Below, piece by piece: positions 15,818 to 22,474 of a stretch of DNA of 22,865 nt. Under the pieces are notes generated by a model, which was given only the letters and a program-made list of their open reading frames with translations, was not told where the DNA came from and searched no databases. Made by a program: the position numbers and the translations under genes. Within the stretch, counting starts at the first letter, position 1, and the number at the start of each line of letters is the position of its first letter. Source of the DNA: DASUPK01 sp035265665 (GTDB lineage: Bacteria; Actinomycetota; Thermoleophilia; Solirubrobacterales; 70-9); contig DATFOK010000020.1 of the NCBI GenBank assembly GCA_035265665.1, forward strand, positions 1-22,865. The letters run 5' to 3'.

Positions 15818-16268
15818 GCAGCTGCTTGCCGTGGCGAAGGCGTTTAGCGGGATGTCGGTCGAGCACCTCGAGCTGATCGCCGGCTGCGCCCAGAACAAGA
15901 CGTTCGAGGACGGCGAGTACCTGATGCGCGAGGGCGATCCGGCGGACAGCTTCTACGTCGTGCGGCTCGGCCGGGTGGCGCTCGAGATCTTCGTACCGCA
16001 GAGGGGCGGGGTGGTCCTCGAAACCGTCGAGGACGGCGACCTGGTCGGCTGGTCGTGGCTCACGCCGCCTTTCAAGGTCCATCTCGACGCGCGCGCCGTC
16101 GGCTCGGTCCACGTCGTCGCCTTCGACGCTGCCTGCCTTCGCGGGAAGGCCGACGAGGACCCGGTGCTCGGCTACGAGCTGATGCGCCGCTTCATCCCGG
16201 TGCTCGTCGAGCGACTGCAGGCGACCCGGGTCCGGATGCTCGACGTCTATGGAGGGGTGGCGGGCTGA
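15804..16268 (+). CDS. Cyclic nucleotide-binding-fold (CNBD) protein in the hydrogenase operon
   Basis: 154-residue stand-alone CNBD (Crp/cNMP-type beta-roll) protein without an HTH DNA-binding domain. The fold is marked by FEDGEYLMREGDPADSFYVVRLGRVAL (split here as residues 34-60) and ETVEDGDLVGW. The phosphate-binding cassette is altered: the usual FGE is replaced by VGWSWLTPPF (81-90), and only a lone Arg97 follows (LDARAVGSV). It may therefore bind another ligand or none. The GTG start at 15804 has GAGAGGGG just upstream and lies inside the beta-subunit gene; its stop overlaps the gamma ATG by one base (TGATG). Co-translation with enzyme subunits suggests a regulatory or structural subunit of the hydrogenase rather than a transcription factor. 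That role is inference. Confidence 0.88.
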   Translation: MQTIEQLLAVAKAFSGMSVEHLELIAGCAQNKTFEDGEYLMREGDPADSFYVVRLGRVALEIFVPQRGGVVLETVEDGDLVGWSWLTPPFKVHLDARAVGSVHVVAFDAACLRGKADEDPVLGYELMRRFIPVLVERLQATRVRMLDVYGGVAG

Positions 16269-17095
16269 TGGCCGCCGACCCGATGCTGCCGGCCTCCTAC
16301 GTGGTGGCCGACAAGCGCCAGGACCTGACGGACACCTGGACGCTCGAGCTGGAGCCGGCGGGCAGCGACGGCGTCGGTGCCTTTGGACCCGGTCAGTTCT
16401 CGATGCTCTACGCCTTCGGCGCCGGAGAAGTGCCGATCTCGGTGAGCGGCGGAGGGGAGGCAGGCGGTCGCGTCGGCCAGACGATCCGCGCGGTGGGAGC
16501 GGCCACGCGGGCGCTCTGCGAGCTCGAGCCGGGCCAGCAGGCCGGGCTGCGGGGGCCCTTCGGCAACACCTGGCCGCTCGCGGAGGCGGAGGGCGGCGAC
16601 GTGGTCGTGGTCTGTGGCGGCATCGGCCTCGCCCCACTTCGGCTCGCCCTCAATCACCTGGTCGCGAACCGGGACTCCTACCGGGCGGTCTCCCTGCTCT
16701 ACGGCGCCCGCACTCCTGACGAGATGCTCTACCCGAGCGAGCTGCGGCGCTGGCGGGAGGCGGGGATCAGCGTCGCCACCGCCGTCGACAGCGCGCCGGG
16801 CGACTTCGAGGGGCGGGTTGGTCTGGTCACGACCCTGATTCCGGGCGCCGGCTTCGAGGGCCCCCGGACCACTGCGATGGTCTGCGGGCCGGAGGTGATG
16901 ATGCGCTTCGTCTCCACGGCGCTCCAGGAGCGCGGCGTGCCACTGGACAGCATCTACGTCTCCCTGGAGCGGAACATGAAGTGCGCGATCGGCCACTGCG
17001 GCCACTGTCAGCTCGCCCACCGCTTCGTCTGCAAGGACGGCCCGGTCTTCCCGGTCGGACGGATCGGCACCCTGCTCGGGGTGAGAGAGCTGTGA
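16268..17095 (+). CDS. hydG: Group 3b hydrogenase gamma subunit (FAD/NAD(P)-binding, 2Fe-2S)
   Basis: 275-residue ferredoxin-NADP reductase-fold flavoprotein, the site where the enzyme exchanges electrons with NAD(P)H. An N-terminal FAD-binding beta barrel includes FGPGQFSMLYAFGAGEVPISVS (residues split: 38-59). The nucleotide-binding domain begins VVVVCGGIGLAPLRLAL (near 113-129), with LLYGARTPDEMLY and AMVCGPEVMM further on. The C-terminal Cys motif CAIGHCGHCQLAHRFVC (Cys239, 244, 247, 255) binds a 2Fe-2S cluster as in dihydroorotate dehydrogenase electron-transfer subunits. The ATG at 16268 overlaps the CNBD stop by one base, and the gene ends overlapping the delta start (GTGA). NAD versus NADP preference cannot be read by eye. 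Confidence 0.92.
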   Translation: MAADPMLPASYVVADKRQDLTDTWTLELEPAGSDGVGAFGPGQFSMLYAFGAGEVPISVSGGGEAGGRVGQTIRAVGAATRALCELEPGQQAGLRGPFGNTWPLAEAEGGDVVVVCGGIGLAPLRLALNHLVANRDSYRAVSLLYGARTPDEMLYPSELRRWREAGISVATAVDSAPGDFEGRVGLVTTLIPGAGFEGPRTTAMVCGPEVMMRFVSTALQERGVPLDSIYVSLERNMKCAIGHCGHCQLAHRFVCKDGPVFPVGRIGTLLGVREL

Positions 17096-17958
17096 ATGAC
17101 GAGCGCCCCAAGCTGGCGGTCTGGAAGTTCGCCTCCTGTGACGGCTGCCAGCTCTCCCTGCTGGACTTCGAGCGCGAGCTGGTCTCGCTGCCCGACGAGA
17201 TCGAGGTCGCCTACTTCCTGGAGGCGACCCGCAGCGAGGTGGAGGGCCCCTACGACCTCTCGCTGGTCGAGGGCTCGATCACCACTCCCCACGACGCCGA
17301 GCGGATCAGAGAGGTGCGGGCGAAGTCGCGCCGCCTGGTCACGATCGGCGCCTGCGCGACCTCGGGCGGCATCCAGGCGCTGCGGAACTTCGCTGACGTG
17401 GAGGACTTCATGTCCGTCGTCTACGCCTCGCCGGAATACATCTCGACGCTCGAGACCTCGACCCCGATCTCGGCCAACGTCCACGTCGACTTCGAGCTGC
17501 AGGGCTGCCCGGTCAACCGCCACCAGCTGCTCGAGGTGATCAGCGCCTTCCTCAACGAGCGCAAGCCGGCGATCGCCAGCCACTCCGTCTGCGTCGAGTG
17601 CAAGCGGGCCGGGAACGTCTGCGTGATGGTCGCCCACGGCACCCCCTGCCTGGGCCCGGTCACCCACGCGGGCTGCGGCGCCCTCTGCCCGAGCTATGAC
17701 CGCGGCTGCTACGGCTGCTTCGGCCCGATGGAGTCGCCGAACGCACCCTCGCTCTCGGGCTGGTTCGAGGGCCTGGGCATGGACGAGGTCGACGTGATCC
17801 GCGTCTATCGCACCTTCCACACCGCGCGCGAGCCCTTCCAGACCGAGTCGGAGAAGCTCGGCGGGGAGCCGGGGCCGAGGGTCGGCCCGCAGGTCTCGGA
17901 CCCGGAGGGCGCGACGCACCCAGAGATCGAGAGGCGAGGTCCCAGTGGAGTCCAGTAA
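17092..17958 (+). CDS. hydD: Group 3b [NiFe]-hydrogenase delta (small) subunit
   Basis: 288-residue NADH:ubiquinone oxidoreductase 20-kDa-like protein carrying the Fe-S clusters next to the NiFe site. Starts at GTG 17092, overlapping the gamma stop. Cluster-binding features: ASCDGCQLSLLD (Cys16, Cys19), GACATSGGIQ, the block around LQGCPVNRHQLLEVI, and a C-terminal Cys-rich part (VCVECKRAGNVCVM, then HAGCGALCPSYDRGCYGCFGP). There is no twin-arginine signal peptide, unlike uptake hydrogenases of groups 1 and 2, so the enzyme is cytoplasmic. The last 35 residues or so are Gly/Pro/Glu-rich and probably disordered. The 3' end overlaps the alpha gene by 14 nt. An in-frame start further upstream would run into the gamma gene and is rejected. 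Confidence 0.93.
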   Translation: MNDERPKLAVWKFASCDGCQLSLLDFERELVSLPDEIEVAYFLEATRSEVEGPYDLSLVEGSITTPHDAERIREVRAKSRRLVTIGACATSGGIQALRNFADVEDFMSVVYASPEYISTLETSTPISANVHVDFELQGCPVNRHQLLEVISAFLNERKPAIASHSVCVECKRAGNVCVMVAHGTPCLGPVTHAGCGALCPSYDRGCYGCFGPMESPNAPSLSGWFEGLGMDEVDVIRVYRTFHTAREPFQTESEKLGGEPGPRVGPQVSDPEGATHPEIERRGPSGVQ

Positions 17959-19249
17959 CGGCCAGACGCGCACGATCCGCACCGAGGCGCTGGCCCGGGT
18001 CGAGGGCGAGGGGGCGATGCAGGTGCGGATCCGCGACGGCGAGGTCGAGAACGTCGAGCTGCAGATCTACGAGCCGCCGCGCTTCTTCGAGGCCTTCATG
18101 CGCGGCCGCTCGTTCACCGAGGCGCCGGACATCACCGCGCGGATCTGCGGCATCTGCCCGGTCGCCTACATGACCAGTGCCTTCAACGCGATGGAGGACG
18201 CGCTCCGGGTTGAGGTTTCGGAGGGGATCCGCGTCCTCCGCCGGTTGATGTATTGCGGCGAGTGGATCGAGTCGCACGCGCTCCACGTCTTCCTGCTCCA
18301 CGCCCCGGACTTCCTCGGCTTCGAATCGGCCTGGGCGATGGCCCGCGACCACCGCGAGGTCGTCGAGGGCGGTCTGAAGATCAAGGCGACCGGAAACGAC
18401 CTCCTGCGGGCGATCGGCGGCCGCGCGATCCACCCGATCAACGTCAGGGTCGGCGGCTTCTACAAGGCGCCGAGCCGGGCCGACCTCGAGGCGCTCGTCC
18501 CGGCTCTCGAGGAGGCGCGCGAGCTGGCGCGCCGGTCGGTCTCCTGGGTCGCCGGCCTCGACTTCCCGGACTTCGAGCAGGACTACGAGTTCTGTGCCCT
18601 GCGCCATCCCGACCACTACGCGATCGAGGACGGGCGGCTCGTCTCGAGCTCCGGCCTGGACATCGGGCCCGGCGAGTACGAGGAGCACTTCACCGAGATG
18701 CAGGTGCCGCACTCGACCGCGCTCCAGTCGCGGATGACGGACGGCGGCACCTACTTCCTCGGCCCGATGGCGCGCTACTCGCTCAACTCGGCGCAGCTCT
18801 CGGACCTGGCGCGCGAGGCCGCGGCGGAGGCGGGGGTCGGGGAGGAGTGCCGCAACCCGTTCAAGTCGATCGTGGTGCGGGCGGTGGAGATCCTCTACGC
18901 CTTCGACGAGGCGCTCCGGCTGATCGACGGCTACGAGCCGCCGGACCCGCCGGCGATAGAAATGGAGCCGAGGGCCGCGGTGGGCACCGGCTGGAGCGAG
19001 GCGCCGCGGGGCATGCTCTGGCATCGCTACCGCCTGGAGGACGACGGCTCGATCGCCGAGGCGCGGATCGTCCCACCGACCTCCCAGAACCAGGCCCGGA
19101 TCGAGCAGGACCTGCTCGAGTTCGTCCGCCCGCGGGTCGAGCTGACCGACGAGCGCCTCCAGTGGGAGTGCGAGCAGGCGATCCGCAACTACGACCCCTG
19201 CATCTCCTGCTCCACCCATTTCCTCAAGCTGGACGTGGATCGCGCGTGA
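17945..19249 (+). CDS. hydA: Group 3b [NiFe]-hydrogenase alpha (large, catalytic) subunit
   Basis: 434-residue catalytic subunit carrying the NiFe(CN)2CO centre. The L1 motif is RICGICPVAY (Arg66, Cys68, Cys71, with Tyr75 where many families have His) and the L2 motif DPCISCSTH (Cys419, Cys422, His425). Nine residues follow His425 (FLKLDVDRA), the likely peptide removed by the maturation protease encoded next. The N-terminal block IRTEALARVEGEGAMQV is typical. GTG start at 17945 with GAGAGGCGAGG upstream, overlapping the delta gene. The neighbour set beta, gamma, delta, alpha and the lack of a Tat-dependent small subunit place it in group 3b (cytoplasmic, bidirectional, NAD(P)-linked; the archaeal members also reduce sulfur). 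In actinobacteria this group is linked to hypoxic redox balancing; the physiological direction here is not known. Confidence 0.95.
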   Translation: MESSNGQTRTIRTEALARVEGEGAMQVRIRDGEVENVELQIYEPPRFFEAFMRGRSFTEAPDITARICGICPVAYMTSAFNAMEDALRVEVSEGIRVLRRLMYCGEWIESHALHVFLLHAPDFLGFESAWAMARDHREVVEGGLKIKATGNDLLRAIGGRAIHPINVRVGGFYKAPSRADLEALVPALEEARELARRSVSWVAGLDFPDFEQDYEFCALRHPDHYAIEDGRLVSSSGLDIGPGEYEEHFTEMQVPHSTALQSRMTDGGTYFLGPMARYSLNSAQLSDLAREAAAEAGVGEECRNPFKSIVVRAVEILYAFDEALRLIDGYEPPDPPAIEMEPRAAVGTGWSEAPRGMLWHRYRLEDDGSIAEARIVPPTSQNQARIEQDLLEFVRPRVELTDERLQWECEQAIRNYDPCISCSTHFLKLDVDRA

Positions 19250-19275
19250 GCGCGCGGGCTGGCCGAGGCTGAGCG

Positions 19276-19950
19276 GTGCCGCGCACCTTCGTTCACCGCG
19301 AGTTCCGGCCGACGGACCCGGCCTTCCTTCACGACGAGCGCCAGTTCCTGGAGCGCCAGTGGGGCGTCTTGCACGTGATGGAGCGCGAGCGGGAACATCT
19401 CAGCCGTGACATCGAGCATGCGAGAGCGATGGCGGCGGGTGCCGGGATCACGATCGACCGGGAGGTCGAGCAGGTGGTCGAGAGGGAGGAGAAGAAGCTG
19501 CTCTCACTGATCGGCATCGGCAACCGCTTCCGCCGCGATGACGCCGCCGGCCTCGAGGTGGTGCGTCGGCTTCGGCTCGCGCACCCGCCGGGCGTGATTC
19601 TGATCGAGCAGGAGGGTGAGCCGGCCTCGTTGATCGAGTCCTGGAGCACCGCCGACGAGGCGCTCGTGGTCGACGGGATCAGCTCCGGCTCGGCCCCGGG
19701 CAGGCTCCACCGCTTTGACTGCACCCACGCTGGACTCCCGGCGGAGATCTTCAACCCGTCCACCCACGCGATGGGCCTGCCCGAAGCGATCGAGCTCGCC
19801 CGCGAGCTCGACAGGCTTCCCGGTCGGCTGGTCGTCTACGGGATCGAGGGCGAGAGCTTCGAGGCGGGCGAGGGCCTCTCGGAGCCGGTTCAGAAGACCG
19901 TGGAAAAGCTGGTGATGGATCTCTACCACGAGCTCAGCGGGGCGAGCTGA
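19276..19950 (+). CDS. Hydrogenase maturation protease with N-terminal extension
   Basis: 224-residue protein. Residues 75-218 form a HycI/HyaD-type nickel-dependent endopeptidase that cleaves the C-terminal peptide of the large subunit: LIGIGNRFRRDDAAGLEVV (78-96), VVDGISSGSAPG (131-142) and STHAMGLPEAI (162-172), giving the metal-binding Asp88 or Asp89, Asp133 and His164. Residues 1-74 are extra compared with usual family members of about 150-160: a short start (RTFVHREFRPTDPAFLHDER) and a charged helical stretch. Codon bias in this part is as GC3-rich as the rest, and the GTG at 19276 has GAGG 7 nt upstream, so it seems to be translated. An internal GTG at 19474 with GGGAGG 8 nt upstream could give a short form. 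It is 26 nt after the alpha gene and overlaps hypA by TGATG. Confidence 0.9.
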   Translation: MPRTFVHREFRPTDPAFLHDERQFLERQWGVLHVMEREREHLSRDIEHARAMAAGAGITIDREVEQVVEREEKKLLSLIGIGNRFRRDDAAGLEVVRRLRLAHPPGVILIEQEGEPASLIESWSTADEALVVDGISSGSAPGRLHRFDCTHAGLPAEIFNPSTHAMGLPEAIELARELDRLPGRLVVYGIEGESFEAGEGLSEPVQKTVEKLVMDLYHELSGAS

Positions 19951-20333
19951 TGCACGAGCTCGCCGTCGCCCAGGCGATCATCGCCGCGGCCGAGCGCCAC
20001 GCCGAGGGCCGGCCGGTCGCGGTCGTCCGGGTGCGGGTCGGACGTCTGCGCCAGGTCGTGCCCGAGTACCTGGGCTTCTACTTCGGGGTGGCCTCGAGGG
20101 AGACGCCCTGCGAGGGCGCCGACCTCGCGTGGGAGCGGGTCGACTCGCGGCTCGCCTGCAGCGAGTGCGGCGCCGAGTGGGACCCTGCTCCGCCGCCAGC
20201 CCGCAGCGGCGACGAGCTGGTCGTTCGCTTCCGCTGCCCGGCCTGCGAGTCGGCCGACCACCGCGTTGTCAGCGGCGACGAGCTGGTGGTCGAGTCGATT
20301 GACGTCACCGAGCCCGCCGTGGGAGCCTCCTGA
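19950..20333 (+). CDS. hypA: Hydrogenase nickel incorporation protein HypA
   Basis: 127-residue HypA, which receives Ni and delivers it with HypB to the hydrogenase large subunit. The N-terminal MHEL provides the Ni-binding His2. The zinc site is formed by CSEC (Cys70, Cys73) and CPAC (Cys96, Cys99), with a Pro/Ser-rich insert between the two pairs. Family blocks VAVVRVRVGRLRQVVPEYL and ACSECGAEW are present. The ATG at 19950 overlaps the protease stop (TGATG), so translation is coupled. A C-terminal tail of about 20 residues runs past the usual end. Confidence 0.95.
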   Translation: MHELAVAQAIIAAAERHAEGRPVAVVRVRVGRLRQVVPEYLGFYFGVASRETPCEGADLAWERVDSRLACSECGAEWDPAPPPARSGDELVVRFRCPACESADHRVVSGDELVVESIDVTEPAVGAS

Positions 20334-20335
20334 CG

Positions 20336-20782
20336 ATGCAAATCGCCTTCCTGCTCCTGACGGACTACAGCGAGTCGCTGAACGGCAAGCTCTACACGCT
20401 CGGTGCCGGCTGGAACGTCCTGAACTTTCCGGAGCTCCCGCAGGAGTGGCGATTCAGTGTCGGTATGGGGATTGATGTCCCCTGGGACGAGACCAACCGC
20501 CGTCACAGCATCCAGCTGGTGATTCAGGATCCAGATGGCTATGAACTTGGCGACGAGCTATCCATGGAGGTCGAGGCTGGGAGGCCACCGGGGCTACCGC
20601 CCGGTCAGGAACAGCGTCTGGTGATCGCGATCAACGTCGGGGCGACGTTCGAAACTTCGGGACCCCACGCGATTGTTGTCCGGGACGGTGACGAGGAACT
20701 CGAGAGGGCGCGCTTCTACCTCGCTCAGGTGTCCGACGACGCCCTCCAGTTCGGTGGCCCTGACGTCGTGCGAGGCTCCTGA
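20336..20782 (+). CDS. DUF6941-like protein inserted between hypA and hypB
   Basis: 148 residues of unknown function. The start MQIAFLLLTDYSESLNGKLY with TLGAGWNVLNF resembles the DUF6941 family (short beta-rich proteins common in Actinobacteria) as I recall it. Further blocks are HSIQLVIQDPDGYELGD, PPGLPPGQEQRLVIAINV and FETSGPHAIVVRDGDEEL. The alternating hydrophobic/polar pattern suggests a beta-sandwich. No catalytic motif, Cys or metal site is evident. It starts 2 nt after the hypA stop and ends 1 nt before the hypB ATG, so it is in the operon. Codon use is slightly less GC-biased than in hypA and hypB (for example GGGATTGATGTC, GATTCAGGATCC), hinting at later insertion. A role in hydrogenase assembly is not established. 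Confidence 0.78.
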   Translation: MQIAFLLLTDYSESLNGKLYTLGAGWNVLNFPELPQEWRFSVGMGIDVPWDETNRRHSIQLVIQDPDGYELGDELSMEVEAGRPPGLPPGQEQRLVIAINVGATFETSGPHAIVVRDGDEELERARFYLAQVSDDALQFGGPDVVRGS

Positions 20783-20783
20783 C

Positions 20784-21446
20784 ATGCACCAGACCACTGT
20801 CCGCGTAGCCGAGGGCGCGCTCGACGCCAACCAGACGATTGCCGAGGCGAACCGCGCCGACTTCGATGCCGCAGGCGTCACCGTCATCAACCTGATGAGC
20901 GCGCCCGGCGCCGGCAAGACCACGCTGCTCGAGCGAGCGCTCGAGGGCGGTACCGGCGACGTCCGGGTAGGCGTGCTGGAGGGCGACGTCCGCGGCAGCC
21001 TCGACGCCGACCGGCTCTCCCACCTTCACGTCCCGGTCACACAGATCAACACCGACCCGGCCTTCGGCGGCGAGTGCCACCTCGACGCCAACATGGTCCG
21101 CGCGGCGCTCCCTCAGGTCCCACTGGAGGAGCTCGACTTGCTCGTGATCGAGAACGTCGGCAATCTCGTCTGCCCGGCCGAGTTCACGGTCGGCGAACAC
21201 CACCGCTGGATGATCTCCAGCGTCACCGAGGGCGACGACAAGCCCCTCAAGTACCCCCTGATGTTCCGCACCTGCTCCCTGGTCGTCATCAACAAGATCG
21301 ACCTCCTCCCGCTCGTCGACTTCTCAATGGACCGCTTCCTCGACAACCTCGACCAGGTGAATCCCTCGGCGCGGACCCTTAGGGTCAGCGCGGGGACCGG
21401 TGAGGAGATGGGCTCCTGGCGGGATCTGATTCTCGGATCGGCCTGA
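20784..21446 (+). CDS. hypB: Hydrogenase nickel-insertion GTPase HypB
   Basis: 220-residue SIMIBI-class GTPase that drives Ni delivery from HypA. Visible: P-loop SAPGAGKTT (39-47), LEGDVRGSLDADRL (65-78), GGECHLDANMV (95-105) with metal-binding Cys98-His99, Cys130 (GNLVCPAEF), and NKIDLL (170-175) for guanine recognition. The N-terminal CxxCGC motif and His-rich stretch of some HypBs are absent, so it is the short form without Ni storage. The ATG at 20784 follows the DUF6941-like stop by one base. A longer in-frame start at 20673 would lie inside that gene and is rejected. It is the last intact gene of the operon; the truncated multicopper oxidase follows at once. Confidence 0.95.
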   Translation: MHQTTVRVAEGALDANQTIAEANRADFDAAGVTVINLMSAPGAGKTTLLERALEGGTGDVRVGVLEGDVRGSLDADRLSHLHVPVTQINTDPAFGGECHLDANMVRAALPQVPLEELDLLVIENVGNLVCPAEFTVGEHHRWMISSVTEGDDKPLKYPLMFRTCSLVVINKIDLLPLVDFSMDRFLDNLDQVNPSARTLRVSAGTGEEMGSWRDLILGSA

Positions 21447-21450
21447 CGGT

Positions 21451-22470
21451 CGTCTCGCTGGTCGTCACCCGGGCTGCGATCCCTACATCGGCGCCGAGGC
21501 TTGTGACGGCGCGCCCAGCGACGTCTCGCCGATCTGGAACCCCGAGTTCTTCGGGGACGCGATTGTCGTCAACGGCCGCAGCTGGCCCTTCCTCGAGGTG
21601 GAGCAGCGCCGCTATCGCTTCCGATTCCTGAACGGCAGCAACGGTCGCTTCCTGATCCTCAAGTTCGACAACGACCTTCCCTTCTGGCAGATCGGGACGG
21701 AAGGCGGTTTCCTTCCCGAGCCGGTGCGGCTCGAGCAGCTGTTGATGGGGCCCGCCGAGCGGGCTGACGTGATCGTGGACTTCACCACGATCCCGACAGG
21801 AACCGAGATCATCCTGCTCAACCTCGGTCCGGATGAGCCCTTCGGCGGCGGGACGCCGGGAGAGGACTTCGAGCCGGCGAACCCGGCCACGACCGGTCAG
21901 GTGATGCAGCTGCGAGTTACGCCGAGTCGGCATCGCGACACCAGCCTGCCACCCGAGCGGTTGCGGCTGCCCAAGCTCCGGCCGCTGGGCGGCGAGAGCA
22001 TCACCCGCCAGGTCTCGCTGAACGAGGCGGACTCTGCGACGGTGAGGACGACCGGCGAGCCTCCCGTGTTCGACTGCGACTTCGGCGAGGTCTTCGGCCC
22101 CGTGGAGGCGAGGCTGGGGACGATGAACGGAGCGCCGAACCCCCTCGGTTGGGCGGACGAGATCACCGAGAACCCGGCGGTAGGGGCGACTGAGGTCTGG
22201 GAGATGCACAACTTCACAGAGGACGCCCACCCGATCCACATCCACGAGGTTCAGTTCCAGGTCGTCAACCGGGAGCCCTTCGACGGTGCTCCCTACGGAC
22301 CCGAGGCTTGGGAGACGGGCTTCAAGGACACCGTGATCGCTTACCACGGAGAGATCACCCGCGTCAAGGCCACCTTCAAGGTCCCCGGGCCCTTCGTGTG
22401 GCACTGCCACCTCGTCGAGCACGAGGACAATGAGATGATGCGGCCCTACTTCATCGGGCCGATGCCGTAG
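21451..22470 (+). pseudogene. 5'-truncated multicopper oxidase (CotA/bilirubin oxidase-like remnant)
   Basis: An open frame directly after hypB encodes about 339 residues of the middle and C-terminal cupredoxin domains of a multicopper oxidase: PPIWNPEFF-like SPIWNPEFFGDAIVVNG, YRFRFLNGSNGRFLIL, HPIHIHEVQF (near 22228) and WHCHLVEHEDNEMM (near 22399). The C-terminal copper motifs (HxxHxH and HCHxxxHxxxxM) are intact. The N-terminal domain with its HxH and WxH copper ligands and any signal peptide (roughly 200 or more residues) is missing. The frame has a stop at 21427-21429, inside hypB, and no ATG, GTG or TTG before GTG 21598. A protein made from that GTG would lack half the trinuclear copper site. 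It looks like a deletion or rearrangement remnant, or an assembly join. The enzyme family itself is clear. Confidence 0.85.
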
Positions 22471-22474
22471 CGTC

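Noticed and set aside
15804..16268. Crp/Fnr-type transcription factor
   Set aside because: Only the CNBD is present; the protein ends before any HTH domain could follow.
17660..19219. 519-residue minus-strand open frame opposite the hydrogenase large subunit
   Set aside because: It is a mirror of the hydA reading frame with Arg/Asp/Leu-rich composition and no motif; hydA is certain.
21598..22470. Intact short multicopper oxidase starting at GTG 21598
   Set aside because: Clear family homology (SPIWNPEFFGDAIVVNG) is encoded upstream of this GTG, so it is not the native start, and the N-terminal copper ligands would be absent.
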